29,343 nt of DNA, from NCBI GenBank assembly GCA_003427395.1, contig BFEA01000303.1:1656614-1685956 (forward strand), read 5' to 3'. The notes under the pieces are model-generated. The model worked only from the letters and a program-made list of their open reading frames with translations. It was not told the origin of the DNA and did not search any database. The translations under genes were made by a program, and so were the position numbers. This DNA comes from Chara braunii (lineage: Eukaryota > Streptophyta > Charophyceae > Charales > Characeae). The stretch's first letter is position 1. Every line of letters begins with the position of its first letter. Below are positions 19,982 through 29,287 of this stretch, piece by piece.

Positions 19982-21057
19982 ATGCAAATGCACGAAGACA
20001 AAGCCCCGGGCATAGATGGCTTCCCTAAAGAGTTTTGGGAATCCACTTGGGATTTTTTTAACCAAGACGTGATGGACTTCTACCACGAAGTATGGCGGAT
20101 AGGGGAAATGGGTGAGAGGGTGGGACAATGGGTGTTGACCTTGCTCTACAAAAAAGGGAACACAATGGACATCCGGAACTACCGGCCCATCACACTTCTC
20201 ACGGTGGTCTATAAAATGTTATCAAAAGCCTTGGCCAATCGAATGATCCCGGTTATGGAGGATATTATTCACCCATCTCAAACCGGGTGTATGCAGAATA
20301 GAAACATACAGAAATTCATCCTCCTAGTGCATGAGGTGCTACAGCTTGCCAGGAATTCCTGCCAGAATGCAACCTTCATTTTTATCGATTTTGAAAAAGC
20401 CTACGATCGCGTTAACTGGAACTTTCTAGATAAAATCCTAGAAAAAATGAACTTTGGTCCCGTCTTTAGGCGGTGGGTTTGTATCCTTCATCAGAATGCG
20501 ACCACCTGCATGATCTCTGCATCCAAGTCAATGGGAGTCTAGTGCCACCCTTAAAGCTAGAACGATCAGTCTACCAAGGGGACCCGATTGCCCCCCGTTT
20601 TGTTCCTAATTATTATGGAAGCATTGGCCGTCAATCTACGGGCGCACAAGAACATTACCAAAATCCGAATTGCACAAATATCGAATGAGGCCATTCCAAT
20701 TTGTTCCCTGTTCGCGGATGACCTCACAATCATGGTAGAGGCCACACACAACAACCTACAGGAAATTCAGGAAATGATGAAAAAATTCACAAAGGTCTCC
20801 GACATGACGGTGAACTGGGGGAGCAAGACACAAGGATGGTGAATACATTACCAGGGGGGCGCCCCCCAGATTCGCCGCAAGTACCATGGAAACCACTGGA
20901 TGCTCCACTGAGAATCCTTGGGGTTTCCATGACAGTTGTTGGATGTCCATCAACTAACGACGAATGGATAAGCTCTCCGGCCGTGCAAGAACTCGATAAA
21001 TGGAACAACAATCATAACTCCCTTTTTGGTCGAGCGTTGGTTATCAATAACGTCGTC
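19982..21057 (+). pseudogene. LINE ORF2, reverse transcriptase domain (frameshifted, 3' truncated)
   Basis: RT blocks are easy to read: KAPGIDGFP near 19997, YRPITLL near 20180, FIDFEKAYDRVNW near 20387-20425 with the first catalytic Asp, YQGDPIAP near 20573, and FADD at 20711-20722 with both catalytic Asp kept. The thumb follows with LRILGV near 20910 and GRALVINNVV at 21028-21057. Frame changes occur near 20500-20525, 20585 and 20820. After 21057 the frame runs without a break into retroviral-type Gag sequence, so the RNase H and 3' end of the LINE are missing. The enzyme would have copied the element's RNA at a nicked target. Confidence 0.9.
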
Positions 21058-21720
21058 CCTACGCCTCCCCCACCTGCGCCTCATTTGGAACCTCCCGCGA
21101 AACCAAATGAGCCAAACGCAATACTGGAGCTGACCCGAACGTTAATTAGTCTGATGCAAGAGAGCAAAAAAGAACAGCGTGAGCACAATACTCGGATAGA
21201 ATCTATGATGAGATCGATGCCCCCTATCGCTGTTCGAGTTGCGCCCATAACACAGGCAACAACCCATGCCCAGGTTGTGGGCAGTGCAGTGACTAATCTA
21301 TGCGTCTGCTACACGTGCCACCAACCCAGCCACCTAGCTCGGGACTGCCCCAACCGACCAGCACAAGTCCGGGTAGGAGCTTCCCCTGTGGTAGCAACAC
21401 CAATAGCCAACGGGTCAGGAACAGTCGACACGATGATCGAGGAAACGGAGGGAGGGGGAAGCACGATGGTTACCACCGAGGAAGCGGCGGAACTCATCCC
21501 GCTCGATCAGTACATCTCACTGGGTTATCTGGGAATGGGAATCATTGAAATCATTCAACCAATGAACGAACAGCGAAAAGTTGCGGAATGGAGACTGTAC
21601 CCCAGAGAAATGGAATCTGGTGGCCCCGCCTTCGTTACACGAGAAATCGATGTCCTGAACATCATCCAAGCTCTAGATCATCGGATCCCTTTGCCCATCG
21701 GACATCTCATGTCCATATAA
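20836..21720 (+). other. Chimeric open frame: LINE RT thumb fused to gypsy Gag
   Basis: One uninterrupted 294-codon frame contains two unrelated parts. Codons 1-74 are the end of the LINE RT, with the LRILGV and GRALVINNVV blocks. From about codon 75 a Pro-rich stretch leads into a Gag-type region with a retroviral zinc knuckle. The junction is at about 21055-21060. The gypsy 5' LTR, primer-binding site and Gag N-terminus are absent. A deletion or recombination joining two elements is the simplest explanation, and misassembly is possible. The open frame across the junction may be accidental. Confidence 0.75.
21058..21720 (+). pseudogene. Gypsy Gag, C-terminal part with CCHC knuckle
   Basis: A Pro-rich start is followed by a Glu/Lys/Arg-rich helix (about 21106-21215) and a perfect retroviral knuckle C-x2-C-x4-H-x4-C at 21307-21348, then an acidic C-terminus. 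The N-terminal capsid region is missing. The frame ends at TAA 21718-21720. One codon later comes TAG (21724-21726), and the same frame then continues into the protease region. Gag binds and packages the element RNA. Confidence 0.85.
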
Positions 21721-21738
21721 GAATAGGCAAATAAGCGA

Positions 21739-22344
21739 ATGTTGCAGCATTGCAAGGCCAACCGGAAACGGTTTGCCCTCTCAAGGCAGGCAGCCATCAA
21801 AGGGAAAGACCCCACCTGCGAAGACAAACCCGATGTCCCCAGCACCTCGGACACGATACGGTTACGACTCATTCGAAAAGATGATCATTTCTTTCACATT
21901 AAGGCCATTCCGTGGAAATTCGCGGAATGTGACATAGAAGTTTGGAAAAATCTGTACAACGCTATCGTCGATTCAGGAGTCGCAGTCCTAGCCATTTCCT
22001 TGAGGGTTGTAGAACGAGCAGGAAGAAGAAAGGATGTTATCCCATTAGCGGAAGGAGGCCAGCTTGTCTCCGCCGACGAGGAAAAGATCAAAGTAGTAGG
22101 AAGGATGACGGACGTTGCGTTTCGATTGGGAAAAGTTCACGCGTTGGGAGATGTCATGGTATTAGACGTGAATACGTACAATGTTCTTCTGGGACTACCG
22201 GCCCTTACCGCTAAGAGTCAACCTCGACTTCGAAAGACGAGCAATCATCCTTCGGAATACGAGCGGGAAGTCGTATGTTATCACGGTACGTTTAACTCTC
22301 CGGACTGTACTCCCTACGACCTGGAAGACTCCCCCCAGAAGTAG
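21739..22344 (+). pseudogene. Gypsy aspartic protease region
   Basis: The catalytic triad D-S-G lies at 21970-21978 in a hydrophobic context, and the later hydrophobic strand ending in LLGLPAL at about 22182-22205 matches the second half of retropepsins. The protease would cut the Gag-Pol polyprotein. The frame is the same as Gag, with two stop codons between them. Near 22205-22215 the sense moves to another frame, so it is broken at its 3' end. Confidence 0.75.
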
Positions 22345-22816
22345 AGAACTACTCCACGTAATCTTATGGAGGGAACCCTCCGAGGAAACGGACGAAAGGG
22401 AAAAAGAACCAGAGTTGTCAAGTAGCTCCTCCAAAGGCGAGAATGAAACGGACCCCAAGATTCGGGGTATGGTGCACCAACGGATTCATTACCCCGTGCG
22501 ACAGAAGACATCGAAAATATTCGTCCTTACGGAATGGAACCTCCAGCGGATGCGAGCCTTAGTCCGTGGGGAGCCGCTCGTCCAAGTGTCTCCAATTGCT
22601 GATTCTTCGGAACCCCCTCGGGCCCTATACGAGGCCACCACCCCGCTTCTCTCGAGATACAGTGACAAGAAAGTGTTTTGCGACATTTCGAAACTGCCTC
22701 GTTCTCTGCTCTCTACAGGGAAAGAGGTCCGATTGCTGCGACAGAGTGACGAGGACGGAACTTTGGAACCCCCTGGGCGTGGCAACTCATACAAACTCAA
22801 GATCAGGATCGCATAA
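22181..22816 (+). pseudogene. Gypsy Pol linker between protease and RT
   Basis: The open frame of 211 codons starts inside the end of the protease. It encodes an acidic Ser/Glu-rich linker (about 22380-22455) and a further region without known motifs. Gypsy Pol proteins commonly have such a spacer. An 18-base word at 22763-22780 recurs exactly at 28415-28432. Coding sense then moves on through 22829-23071 to the RT frame at 23035. Confidence 0.55.
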
Positions 22817-23034
22817 AAACCAGTTAGTTTGCAAGATATCGACGACGGGGTAACACCAGAAGAGCACGTGGCAATCCAGGAAGCCGACACCCAGATGGTC
22901 GCCACGGTGTTATCCTGGCGATCGGACAATTCGTTCATTTCCGCTCCTCCGCCAGGGGACGGTAGTAAAATGGGTACCACAAAAAAGATGACGGTTAACA
23001 ACTTAACATACACGAACAACTATATGAGCTACAT

Positions 23035-23767
23035 GTGCCCCAGTACGTGCCCGAGGAAACACATCGACTAGTCGCAAATATCCTAACCGAATATCACGGA
23101 GTGATTAACGTCAAAGACACAGATATCAGGTTGTCGTTAGTTATTCAGCACGAAATCCAAACCGGAACGCACCCCCCAATCCACTGCAAGCCGTACCGGT
23201 ACTCCCTCGCCGAACGAAAGACATCGTTGGAGCGAATCAGGGAATTCGAAGCTAACGGTTGGATTGAGCCCGCTACTGAATGATATCACGATCAAGGATG
23301 TGTACCCCCTCCCCAGAATTGATGATTTGTTGGATGTGATTGGGTGTGTTAGATATTTTAGTAAGTTTGATATCCGCCATGGGTTCCATCATATCCTGGA
23401 TAAGGAGGAGGATCGGCCGAAAATGACGTTCGTATTGTTCGAAGGCACTTGGCAGTGGGTTCGTTGCCCTATGGGAATATGCAATGCGCCAGCTACCTTT
23501 CAGAAAGCGATGAACATCACCTTTCAAAACTTCGTCAACAAGACCCGACTGACCCAGGGAATGATCAACTACTGCGTCATTGTGTATATGAACGATATTT
23601 TTGTGTATTCTGAATCGTTTCACAGCCATGCTCAGCACATTGAGTGGACTCTCGGGGCATTGCGGGATGCTGGATTCAAGATTGCGTTGGAGAAAAGTGA
23701 GTTTTTCCTCTCGGGAATCTTGTTTCTAGGGTACGTGGTGGGTGACACGTCACACGGGGAGGTTTGA
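23035..23767 (+). pseudogene. Gypsy reverse transcriptase (deletion, mutated active site)
   Basis: The fingers start at 23035 with the usual YR.S..ER pattern and end at GWIEPAT near 23275. The next readable block is LNDITIKDVYPLPRID from about 23279 in another frame. The family's conserved segment between these (roughly 30 residues with the KDG..R..DYR motif) is therefore deleted. The palm keeps FSKFDIRHGFH with its Asp at 23369. The YxDD box at 23585-23596 reads YMND, so one catalytic Asp is Asn. The thumb motif ends with LGYVV. The protein cannot be active. RT would have copied the RNA into DNA in virus-like particles. Confidence 0.9.
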
Positions 23768-24495
23768 GGCCAGATTCGAGAAAGTTGAGGCGGTTCGAGA
23801 AGACCCTACGCCCACGTCGTTGACGCAGGTTTGAGCCTTCCTGGGGCTGGTCTCGTACTACCGCAAGCTTCGCAGCGATCGCTCGGCCCCTGACAAACCT
23901 CCTACTGAAAGATCATCCACGCAAGTGGGACGCGGAGTGCGAGCAGACCTTTGTCACTTTGAAGGAGGCCCTCGCCTCTGCACCTATTTTGATTCAGCCC
24001 CATCCTGGGAAACAGTGCATTCTCATTACGAACTGACAACATGAGGCGATTTCCGCTATTTTGGCCCAAAAGGGGAAGGACGACCGCGAACATATCATCG
24101 AGTACACTTCGCGATCTGTACCTGGCGAAAAAAGGAACGATTCGGCTCCACAAGGCGAATGCTACACGGTTGTCTGGGGAATTCAGCACTTTCATCCGTA
24201 TCTGTACGGACAGAAATTCCTCCTCGTCACGGATCACGAGCCCCTACTAGCTCTCAAAAGGCTCACCAACTACACGGGCATGATTGGTCAATAGGTTGTC
24301 TGGATACAGGAGTACGACTTCGACATCATTCATCGAAAGACGGAAAAGCACGGGAACGCGTACGGGTTGACACGACTGCATCGGCCAAGTAAGGTGGCAA
24401 AAGGTGAGGAGATTACTCCGTGGAATGAGCCGGAGGCAGCCATGGGACCCCCGTACGGAGAAGTGGCCATTCTCCCGCAACCTTCCAGGAAGTGA
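23768..24495 (+). pseudogene. Gypsy connection and RNase H (broken)
   Basis: The connection region with FLGLVSYYRKL (near 23840-23870) and RPLTNLL leads into RNase H: ILITN followed by a TGA at 24034-24036, SAILAQ, EYTSRS, a conserved Glu in the GECY word near 24150, and TDHEPLLAL near 24230. The first catalytic Asp is Asn (24031-24033). Another stop lies at 24292-24294 and the tether HGNAYGLTR ends the domain near 24375. The enzyme would degrade the RNA strand during reverse transcription. Mutations here and in the RT are largely G-to-A in form. Confidence 0.85.
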
Positions 24496-24507
24496 TACGT
24501 AAACGCA

Positions 24508-24756
24508 ATGACGATGGGCGGAGAAGGTAACTCTAGAAGCCCTTTTTCTCCCCTCTCATCCTCTTCTCTCCTTTCCTTGCCCGACAAATTTTGTTATTTT
24601 TGCGAAGCAATACCGCGGGTCTATTCGGTTCCCATGCATCTTAGTAGGGAGGGATATGTGGAGTGGGTAGACTGTGAACGGTATGTATCCCGGGCCCACG
24701 GTTTCTGTATCCAATACAAAAATGCGGATAAAGCCTGGTTATGCCCTTTGTGTTGA
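24508..24756 (+). pseudogene. PHD-like zinc finger between RNase H and integrase
   Basis: Between the RNase H tether and the integrase HHCC domain lies an additional zinc-finger-like pattern. Cys codons are at 24592, 24601, 24673, 24706, 24742 and 24751 and His is at 24697. The spacing is C-x2-C-x23-C-x2-[Tyr]-x4-H-x2-C-x11-C-x2-C. With Cys at the Tyr position (24682, one base away) this is the C4HC3 layout of a PHD finger. A Trp lies two residues before the seventh ligand and a Trp-x-x-Cys before the third, also typical. PHD fingers often read histone tails, so it could bind chromatin. That is inference, and another zinc fold is possible. A TGA at 24754 ends the frame, but the same frame continues toward integrase. 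Confidence 0.6.
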
Positions 24757-25760
24757 ACCGAAAAAATCCCAACGGAGGCTCGATTCCTCGAAGCCACGTC
24801 AGAAGGGCTGGAGAAAACACGTAAGTTTCGACGGGCAGAAGTATGGACGGATGTCGTTTTGATAGCCACGGTGGTCAGGAACTCCCTCCGGAAATTCACC
24901 CAAGGAAGATCGGAGGCGAGCTAACGAAAGGGCACGGGATTACCGAAGGAACGACGGACGATTAGAAAAACGAAAGACTGATGGTAGTGGGATTTTGATG
25001 TTGGTGCCTCATCCGTTCATGAGGTACGACTAGGTTAAGGCGGACCCCACGAGGAAACCGCCGCTCACTTTGCTGTCAGAATCACGGAAGCCGCAATTGA
25101 CAAAAACGAGTGGTATTGGTTCAACATTAGGGACAATGTTAAATTTAACGTAAAAAATTGTCCGATTTGCGCGGCAGATAAGGTGTCGATTCAGCCGCTT
25201 AGGTCGATAGTACCTACTGTAGTCGAGCGACCGTTCAAAAGGGTTAGCATGGACACAACAGATATTATCTTACCCCCTGGACCGAATAGTTGTGAATATT
25301 CAATTCTTTTGGTGTTCGCAGATCATTTCTCGAAATGGATCGAGGCCTACCCGTGTAACACGCGGTAGACGGCGGAGATCGTGCGGTATGTCAACCGTTT
25401 CTTGTTGAATGCATCAGGATACCGCGGAAATTTTAACGGACAACAGGGCGGAATTCCAAGGAGAAGCCTTGAGGAGCATAGTCATACATGGTGTCTCTAT
25501 TAGTAATATGGCTCCCCATATGTCGCAATCGAACGGACTAGTAGAAAATGCGAACCGGATGACTATGACCACCTTGCGGTGAAATATCGGGGCACGCGAC
25601 ACGAGGCCTTGGCCCGATATCGTGGACCATATCCTAGCTATCCACCAGGGGGCCCCTCATGAGTCCACTGGCCTGACCCTTTTTCAGTTACGGATCAATA
25701 GTCTGGCTTGTGTAGCCCTGCCAAACCTGAATGACGAAACAACCCTTGCGCGACGGACCA
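24757..25760 (+). pseudogene. Gypsy integrase, HHCC and catalytic core (broken)
   Basis: The zinc domain is H-x5-H-x30-C-x2-C, with His at 25048 and 25066 and Cys at 25159 and 25168. The catalytic core keeps Asp in SMDTTD at 25252, Asp in LTDNRAEF at 25439 and Glu in NGLVENANR at 25544, so the DDE triad is present. Stops at 25036 and 25366, a one-base frame change near 25425 and a TGA after TTLR near 25580 break it. Integrase inserts the DNA copy into the genome. This core is distinct from the PHD-like finger upstream. Confidence 0.9.
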
Positions 25761-25767
25761 CGAGAGC

Positions 25768-26271
25768 GTGGTCAAAGACAAGGCCCAAAAGCACCTAGAA
25801 TTTATGGAAAAAACCCTTCCTCGGTTAGCCCGAAAAAGACAGCGGATGACCGAAATGGCCCATGGTCGGCATGTCCGGAGCTATGAGGCCCGAAATGGGA
25901 ACGCTGGACCCCGACCCCCGTATAAATTAGGGGACATAGTGGAAGTGAGGAAATGTGCTTGCCAAGGCAAGTTAGCGCCACGATTCTTCGGGCAATTTCG
26001 CGTAGTCGAGCTCTGTCCTAGCGGAGTGAACACGGTGCGGTTTGCGCCAGAGGTCTCGGGAAGTCGATCGGCTCGACCGATCATCCGACACGTGTCCGAT
26101 CTTCGTCCCTTACGTCCTTTTCCTTCTCCGCCATCGTCCACGTCATCCTTCGATAATGCGGGGGAAGGCGACGATCTCGAGCTCGAATACTCTAACTCCC
26201 TTTCCTCTCAACCTCCATCTCTAACTCCTCCCCATCGCCATGAGTTTTTCTACCGAGCAGGTCATCAATGA
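25768..26271 (+). pseudogene. Gypsy integrase C-terminal (GPY/F-like) module
   Basis: A Lys/Arg-rich helix (about 25770-25860) is followed by GDIVEVRK near 25930, LAPRFFGQFRVVE near 25975, and RHVSDLRPL near 26085. These are the landmarks of the beta-rich C-terminal DNA-binding domain of Ty3/gypsy integrases. The end is a Pro/Ser-rich tail. I see no chromodomain. The nominal start (GTG at 25768) is arbitrary, since the coding continues from the core with breaks. The extra downstream ORF begins at an ATG (26240) inside its last codons. Confidence 0.8.
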
Positions 26272-28325
26272 ACGTCTAATGAGACCCGGGGGGCATATTT
26301 CATTGATCTGAAAGGTGCGGTGGCCACACGAGTCCGGATCCGCTTCGCTTTGCGGCTTTCTTCAGCACAGCGGTCATCCACGTGGCGGCGGAATTTCGGT
26401 TTTCACGCACCAGCGAGCGAACAAGAGTGTTGGTCGAGGCGTCGTCTTTTCTGCAGTTGTCCCCGCCTGGCAACAGCCACGTGTCAGTGATCGCCGCCTT
26501 CACCGACGTTCTTACGGCACTACATCCAGCAGGTTATACGGGCACCCTCCGACAACTGCGACTCTGGGCCCGGGACCTCACGGAGGCATGGATCCAACTG
26601 TTAGCCCGACCAGGCGATTGGGTAGACTCCACCTATGACATCGACCTCAGCCAGGTTGGACTCTCTCTCTCTACACCGGAGGTTATCATCCTGGAGCTTC
26701 TTCCTTTTGCGTCGCCTCAATGAACCGGCACCGCCTCTCGACCGTCGGGCTTCCCTCAGATCTCCCTACCTTCTGGCAGTCCGCTACGGACGTCCCTCTC
26801 TCTTTGCGGATCCGACAGCTGGACGTGCCGATCCTCGACGTGGGCAAGTGGGCAGGGTGGTGGAATGCATACGTCGCACTTAGCTTCCGTCTCCTCGAGG
26901 TGATGTTCCATTGGGTGGAGCCGACCGACAAAGACGAGGAGGACGAGATTCTTGACGACAAGGTGGAGTTGTTGATCGTCCAAGCTTGGAGAATGGACAC
27001 GGAGGGAGAACTGTTGGGGCTTCTATTCGGGAAGCTCAGGGACGGCCATCTGGAGCCAATCACGAACGAGGTCCTGGTGTTCCTGGCGCAGCTCCTGGAC
27101 GTTCTGCTCTTGGATATCATTTCGTGTTGCGACGAGCGGCCCGCGGTAGCGACGTTTACCCGTACATTGGTACCGCATTTACTGTGGTCCACGTGTACGG
27201 AGCTTGACGGTGACAATTGCTACTACCCCTCCTCAGGCCACAACCTGGCCATCGACGTGACCGACCTCACCTTGTGGGATCCGATCGTCCGAAGAGTGGA
27301 GGTGGAAGGGGTAGCTAACGATGCAGAGGAAGAAAGAGAAGAGGAAAGCGAAGAAGAAGACGAAGACGAAGACTCGGAGGCGGAAACCAACGATCCCGAT
27401 TACCACGAGTCAGAGGAGAGTCAGTTGGGAGGGAGTGGGCCGGATGAATCAAATAGCCCCGACGAGCCGAGCAAGGAAAAGGACGAGGTGGCAGCCCAGA
27501 GGAGGCGAGAGAGGGCGGAAGGAAAGCGGTCAGTGAAAGGAATCGGACAGGCTAGCAATGCAGCTGTCACAAGGTGATCCCACGTGCAATCTAGAGCCGC
27601 CGGAGGAGGAATCCAGAGGAAATGGCGTCGCCACCGTGGACTTGGTCGGAGGGATCTAGAAGCAGACGCCGCAGAAGAAGTCCGGCGCCGGCTCAATCCT
27701 CTTCACCTCCGCAGCCCGCCATTCGCCTACGTGGAGATTAGGGCGCTCGAGCTTCGTCCCCGGTCGTTATCCCGTCGTCCCCTTGATTTTCTTGCCATCC
27801 ACCAGCTCACAGGTCGACCCCCTTTTCCCTCTAATTGGCATCCCTTCCCCCCAGGGCTTTCCCTTTTTCACCAGCTCTACTCCACCCGCCTCATCATCAA
27901 TGTCTTCCCGCACGCCACCACTCGCTCTATTGTAACCTCCTTCGCTCTCCACGTCCTTCTCTTCAGCGCGGCATGGCAATAATATAATAACATAAAAGTT
28001 TATTGCATAATTCTTGGCATCATCCCCGCTTGTGAAGGCTACGAGGATTTTCGTATCGCGATTCCCCGCACCCTCTGTACCCTTTACCTTGACTACCTCG
28101 CTTCGCTCCCACACCAGGATCATCGCTTCCCCGACATACATCGCACCATCCATTACACCTGGCTCCCCACTGGGGATCGAGAGCGGAGTCGCTTTCTACC
28201 ACCTCTCCCCCAAGCTCACCCTTCTCTTCCCCCTCCCGTCATCAGACTACCTCTCCCCGACAACCTCTAGGATCGGAGTTCGCGATGCCACCTTAGATGA
28301 CTTTCACACTCTCATCTTACGATGA
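26240..28325 (+). pseudogene. Extra ORF downstream of integrase, unknown function (broken)
   Basis: An ATG at 26240 overlaps the end of pol. Protein-like sense then runs through 26240-26310, a short stretch in a second frame, 26343-26723 in a third, 26720-27577 back in the first, and on after a TGA (27575) to 27982. A possible last part is 28014-28325. The best piece (286 codons) has a helical N-terminal two thirds rich in Leu, Trp and Asp, an acidic Glu/Asp block at about 27325-27385, the word DPDYHESEE and a Lys/Arg-rich end. No signal peptide, transmembrane or zinc motif is evident in the best-preserved part. Its position is where some gypsy elements carry an envelope-like ORF, but nothing here looks like an envelope. 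The function is unknown. Coding on the final 700 bases is doubtful, as the minus strand is open there too. Confidence 0.55.
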
Positions 28326-28441
28326 GTGGCACGTGTCAGCTCCACGATGATTGTTGGCAAGTCTACGGACCTGGTCCTGTCAACGGTGGAGAGCAAGCAG
28401 GAGCTTGCTTAAGATTGGAACCCCCTGGGCGTCACATATGT
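28326..28441. other. Short non-coding spacer with a boundary palindrome
   Basis: It ends in the word CCCCCTGGGCGTCACA directly followed by TATGTGATGAAC, so a 12-base palindrome TCACATATGTGA straddles the start of the next module. A short imperfect inverted repeat (AAGCAGGAGCTTGCTT) lies at about 28394. I see no polypurine tract. Confidence 0.5.
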
Positions 28442-29145
28442 GATGAACTGTTTTCTGCAACCGTGCGGATTTCTGCGCGAGGCTATATCGAGGGGGGAGG
28501 GGGTGAAATTGGCTGAGTCGAAATGGCCTGGCGGATTGCATGGATGCCCCTGCTTTTTCTTGTCTTTTTCGATTGAAGACTCGTCTGATCCCATGACGGT
28601 TGATAGTTGATCACGCCTTAGTGAGCGCGACAAATAAATGGTTGTCATAGCTTCTTTCTTGTCCTGTTGTGGGAAATGGGAATTTTGGCGCGATTGTCGC
28701 GCAGGGAAATCTTTTTGAATTTTCAACTGATATCGAGTCTCCATGGGCTCTCAAAATTTGCTTCGTTCGAATTTTCTTTTTGTAATTAGGACTTAGATTA
28801 GGAATTTGGGCGCATTTCAATTTTTGTTACGCGGCGCTTCCTGCTTGCCGCGTCAAGAACTTTGTTCTGACTATCCTGCGCCTTAATCTCGTATGCAACT
28901 GTAATCTTTGTTTGGCGGGCGTAATTGCAACTGTAATCCTCTCGTTCTTTATATCGTTTATGACGCCTTTGCGCGCTCATACCTCTCCCCCATCCTATTT
29001 GTCTGAACGCTTGCATCACCGGATCGATGTGTGGAGTGTGGTTGTGTCCCCCACGCCGCGGCCTGGCCATGCAGGCGTAAGCACTTCCTTCCTCCTTCCT
29101 CCCACCCGAACAGGATCCCGAGTATCTCGCGCGAAGCATGCATGC

Positions 29146-29152
29146 TATAAAT
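29146..29152 (+). promoter_or_regulatory. TATA box, right module copy
   Basis: TATAAAT follows CATGCATGC. Transcription would begin about 30 bases downstream, near 29176, and give a leader of roughly 60 bases before the splice donor. The left copy has the same arrangement. Confidence 0.5.
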
Positions 29153-29233
29153 CCCACAAGGTCGATTAATTCCCTCTCTAAGATTTTTTGGAGTTAACGA
29201 GGTCGAGAGGATCGGCTAACGAGCAGGAGTTGG

Positions 29234-29245
29234 CAGGTGAGTAAG
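29234..29245 (+). promoter_or_regulatory. Candidate 5' splice site
   Basis: CAG|GTGAGTAAG matches the eukaryotic donor consensus very closely. In the left copy the word is CAG|GTGAGTAG at 13679-13669, so it is conserved while neighbouring bases have changed. Confidence 0.5.
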
Positions 29246-29287
29246 AGAGTCGGGCGATTCGACAAGCTGGTGTTGGGTGTGCGGCTA

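Larger units (their letters stand above)
21058..28325 (+). mobile_element. Ty3/gypsy-type retrotransposon, 5'-truncated and decayed
   Basis: The order is Gag knuckle, aspartic protease, RT, RNase H, PHD-like finger, integrase with HHCC, DDE and a C-terminal GPY/F-like module, then an extra ORF. RT before integrase is the Ty3/gypsy order. There is no 5' LTR, because the LINE is fused at the left. The module at 28442 could be its 3' LTR, but the bases just before it are not a polypurine tract. Many stops, frame changes, an internal RT deletion and substituted catalytic residues show it is dead. Confidence 0.85.
28442..29287 (+). repeat. Promoter-like repeat module, right copy (plus strand)
   Basis: It is the inverted counterpart of 13631-14441, recognisable along its whole length. 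It starts TGTGATGAAC at the edge of a palindrome. It carries CATGCATGCTATAAATC with a TATA box at 29146 and, 91 bases on, the splice donor CAG|GTGAGTAAG at 29234-29245. After it comes the AACGGG/TTGAAT patch that runs off the window. A 3' LTR of the gypsy element or the start of a separate element reading rightwards are both possible. Confidence 0.7.

Noticed and set aside
24592-24756. PHD-like pattern being the integrase HHCC domain
   Set aside because: The HHCC domain is clearly seen later, with His 25048/25066 and Cys 25159/25168.
27767-28153. Minus-strand 128-codon open frame
   Set aside because: It overlaps plus-strand frames that continue the extra ORF and shows no motif, but the strand of coding in this part is not certain.
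28442-29287. Firm call as 3' LTR of the gypsy element
   Set aside because: No polypurine tract precedes it, the only other copy is inverted and not direct, and the far end is outside the window.
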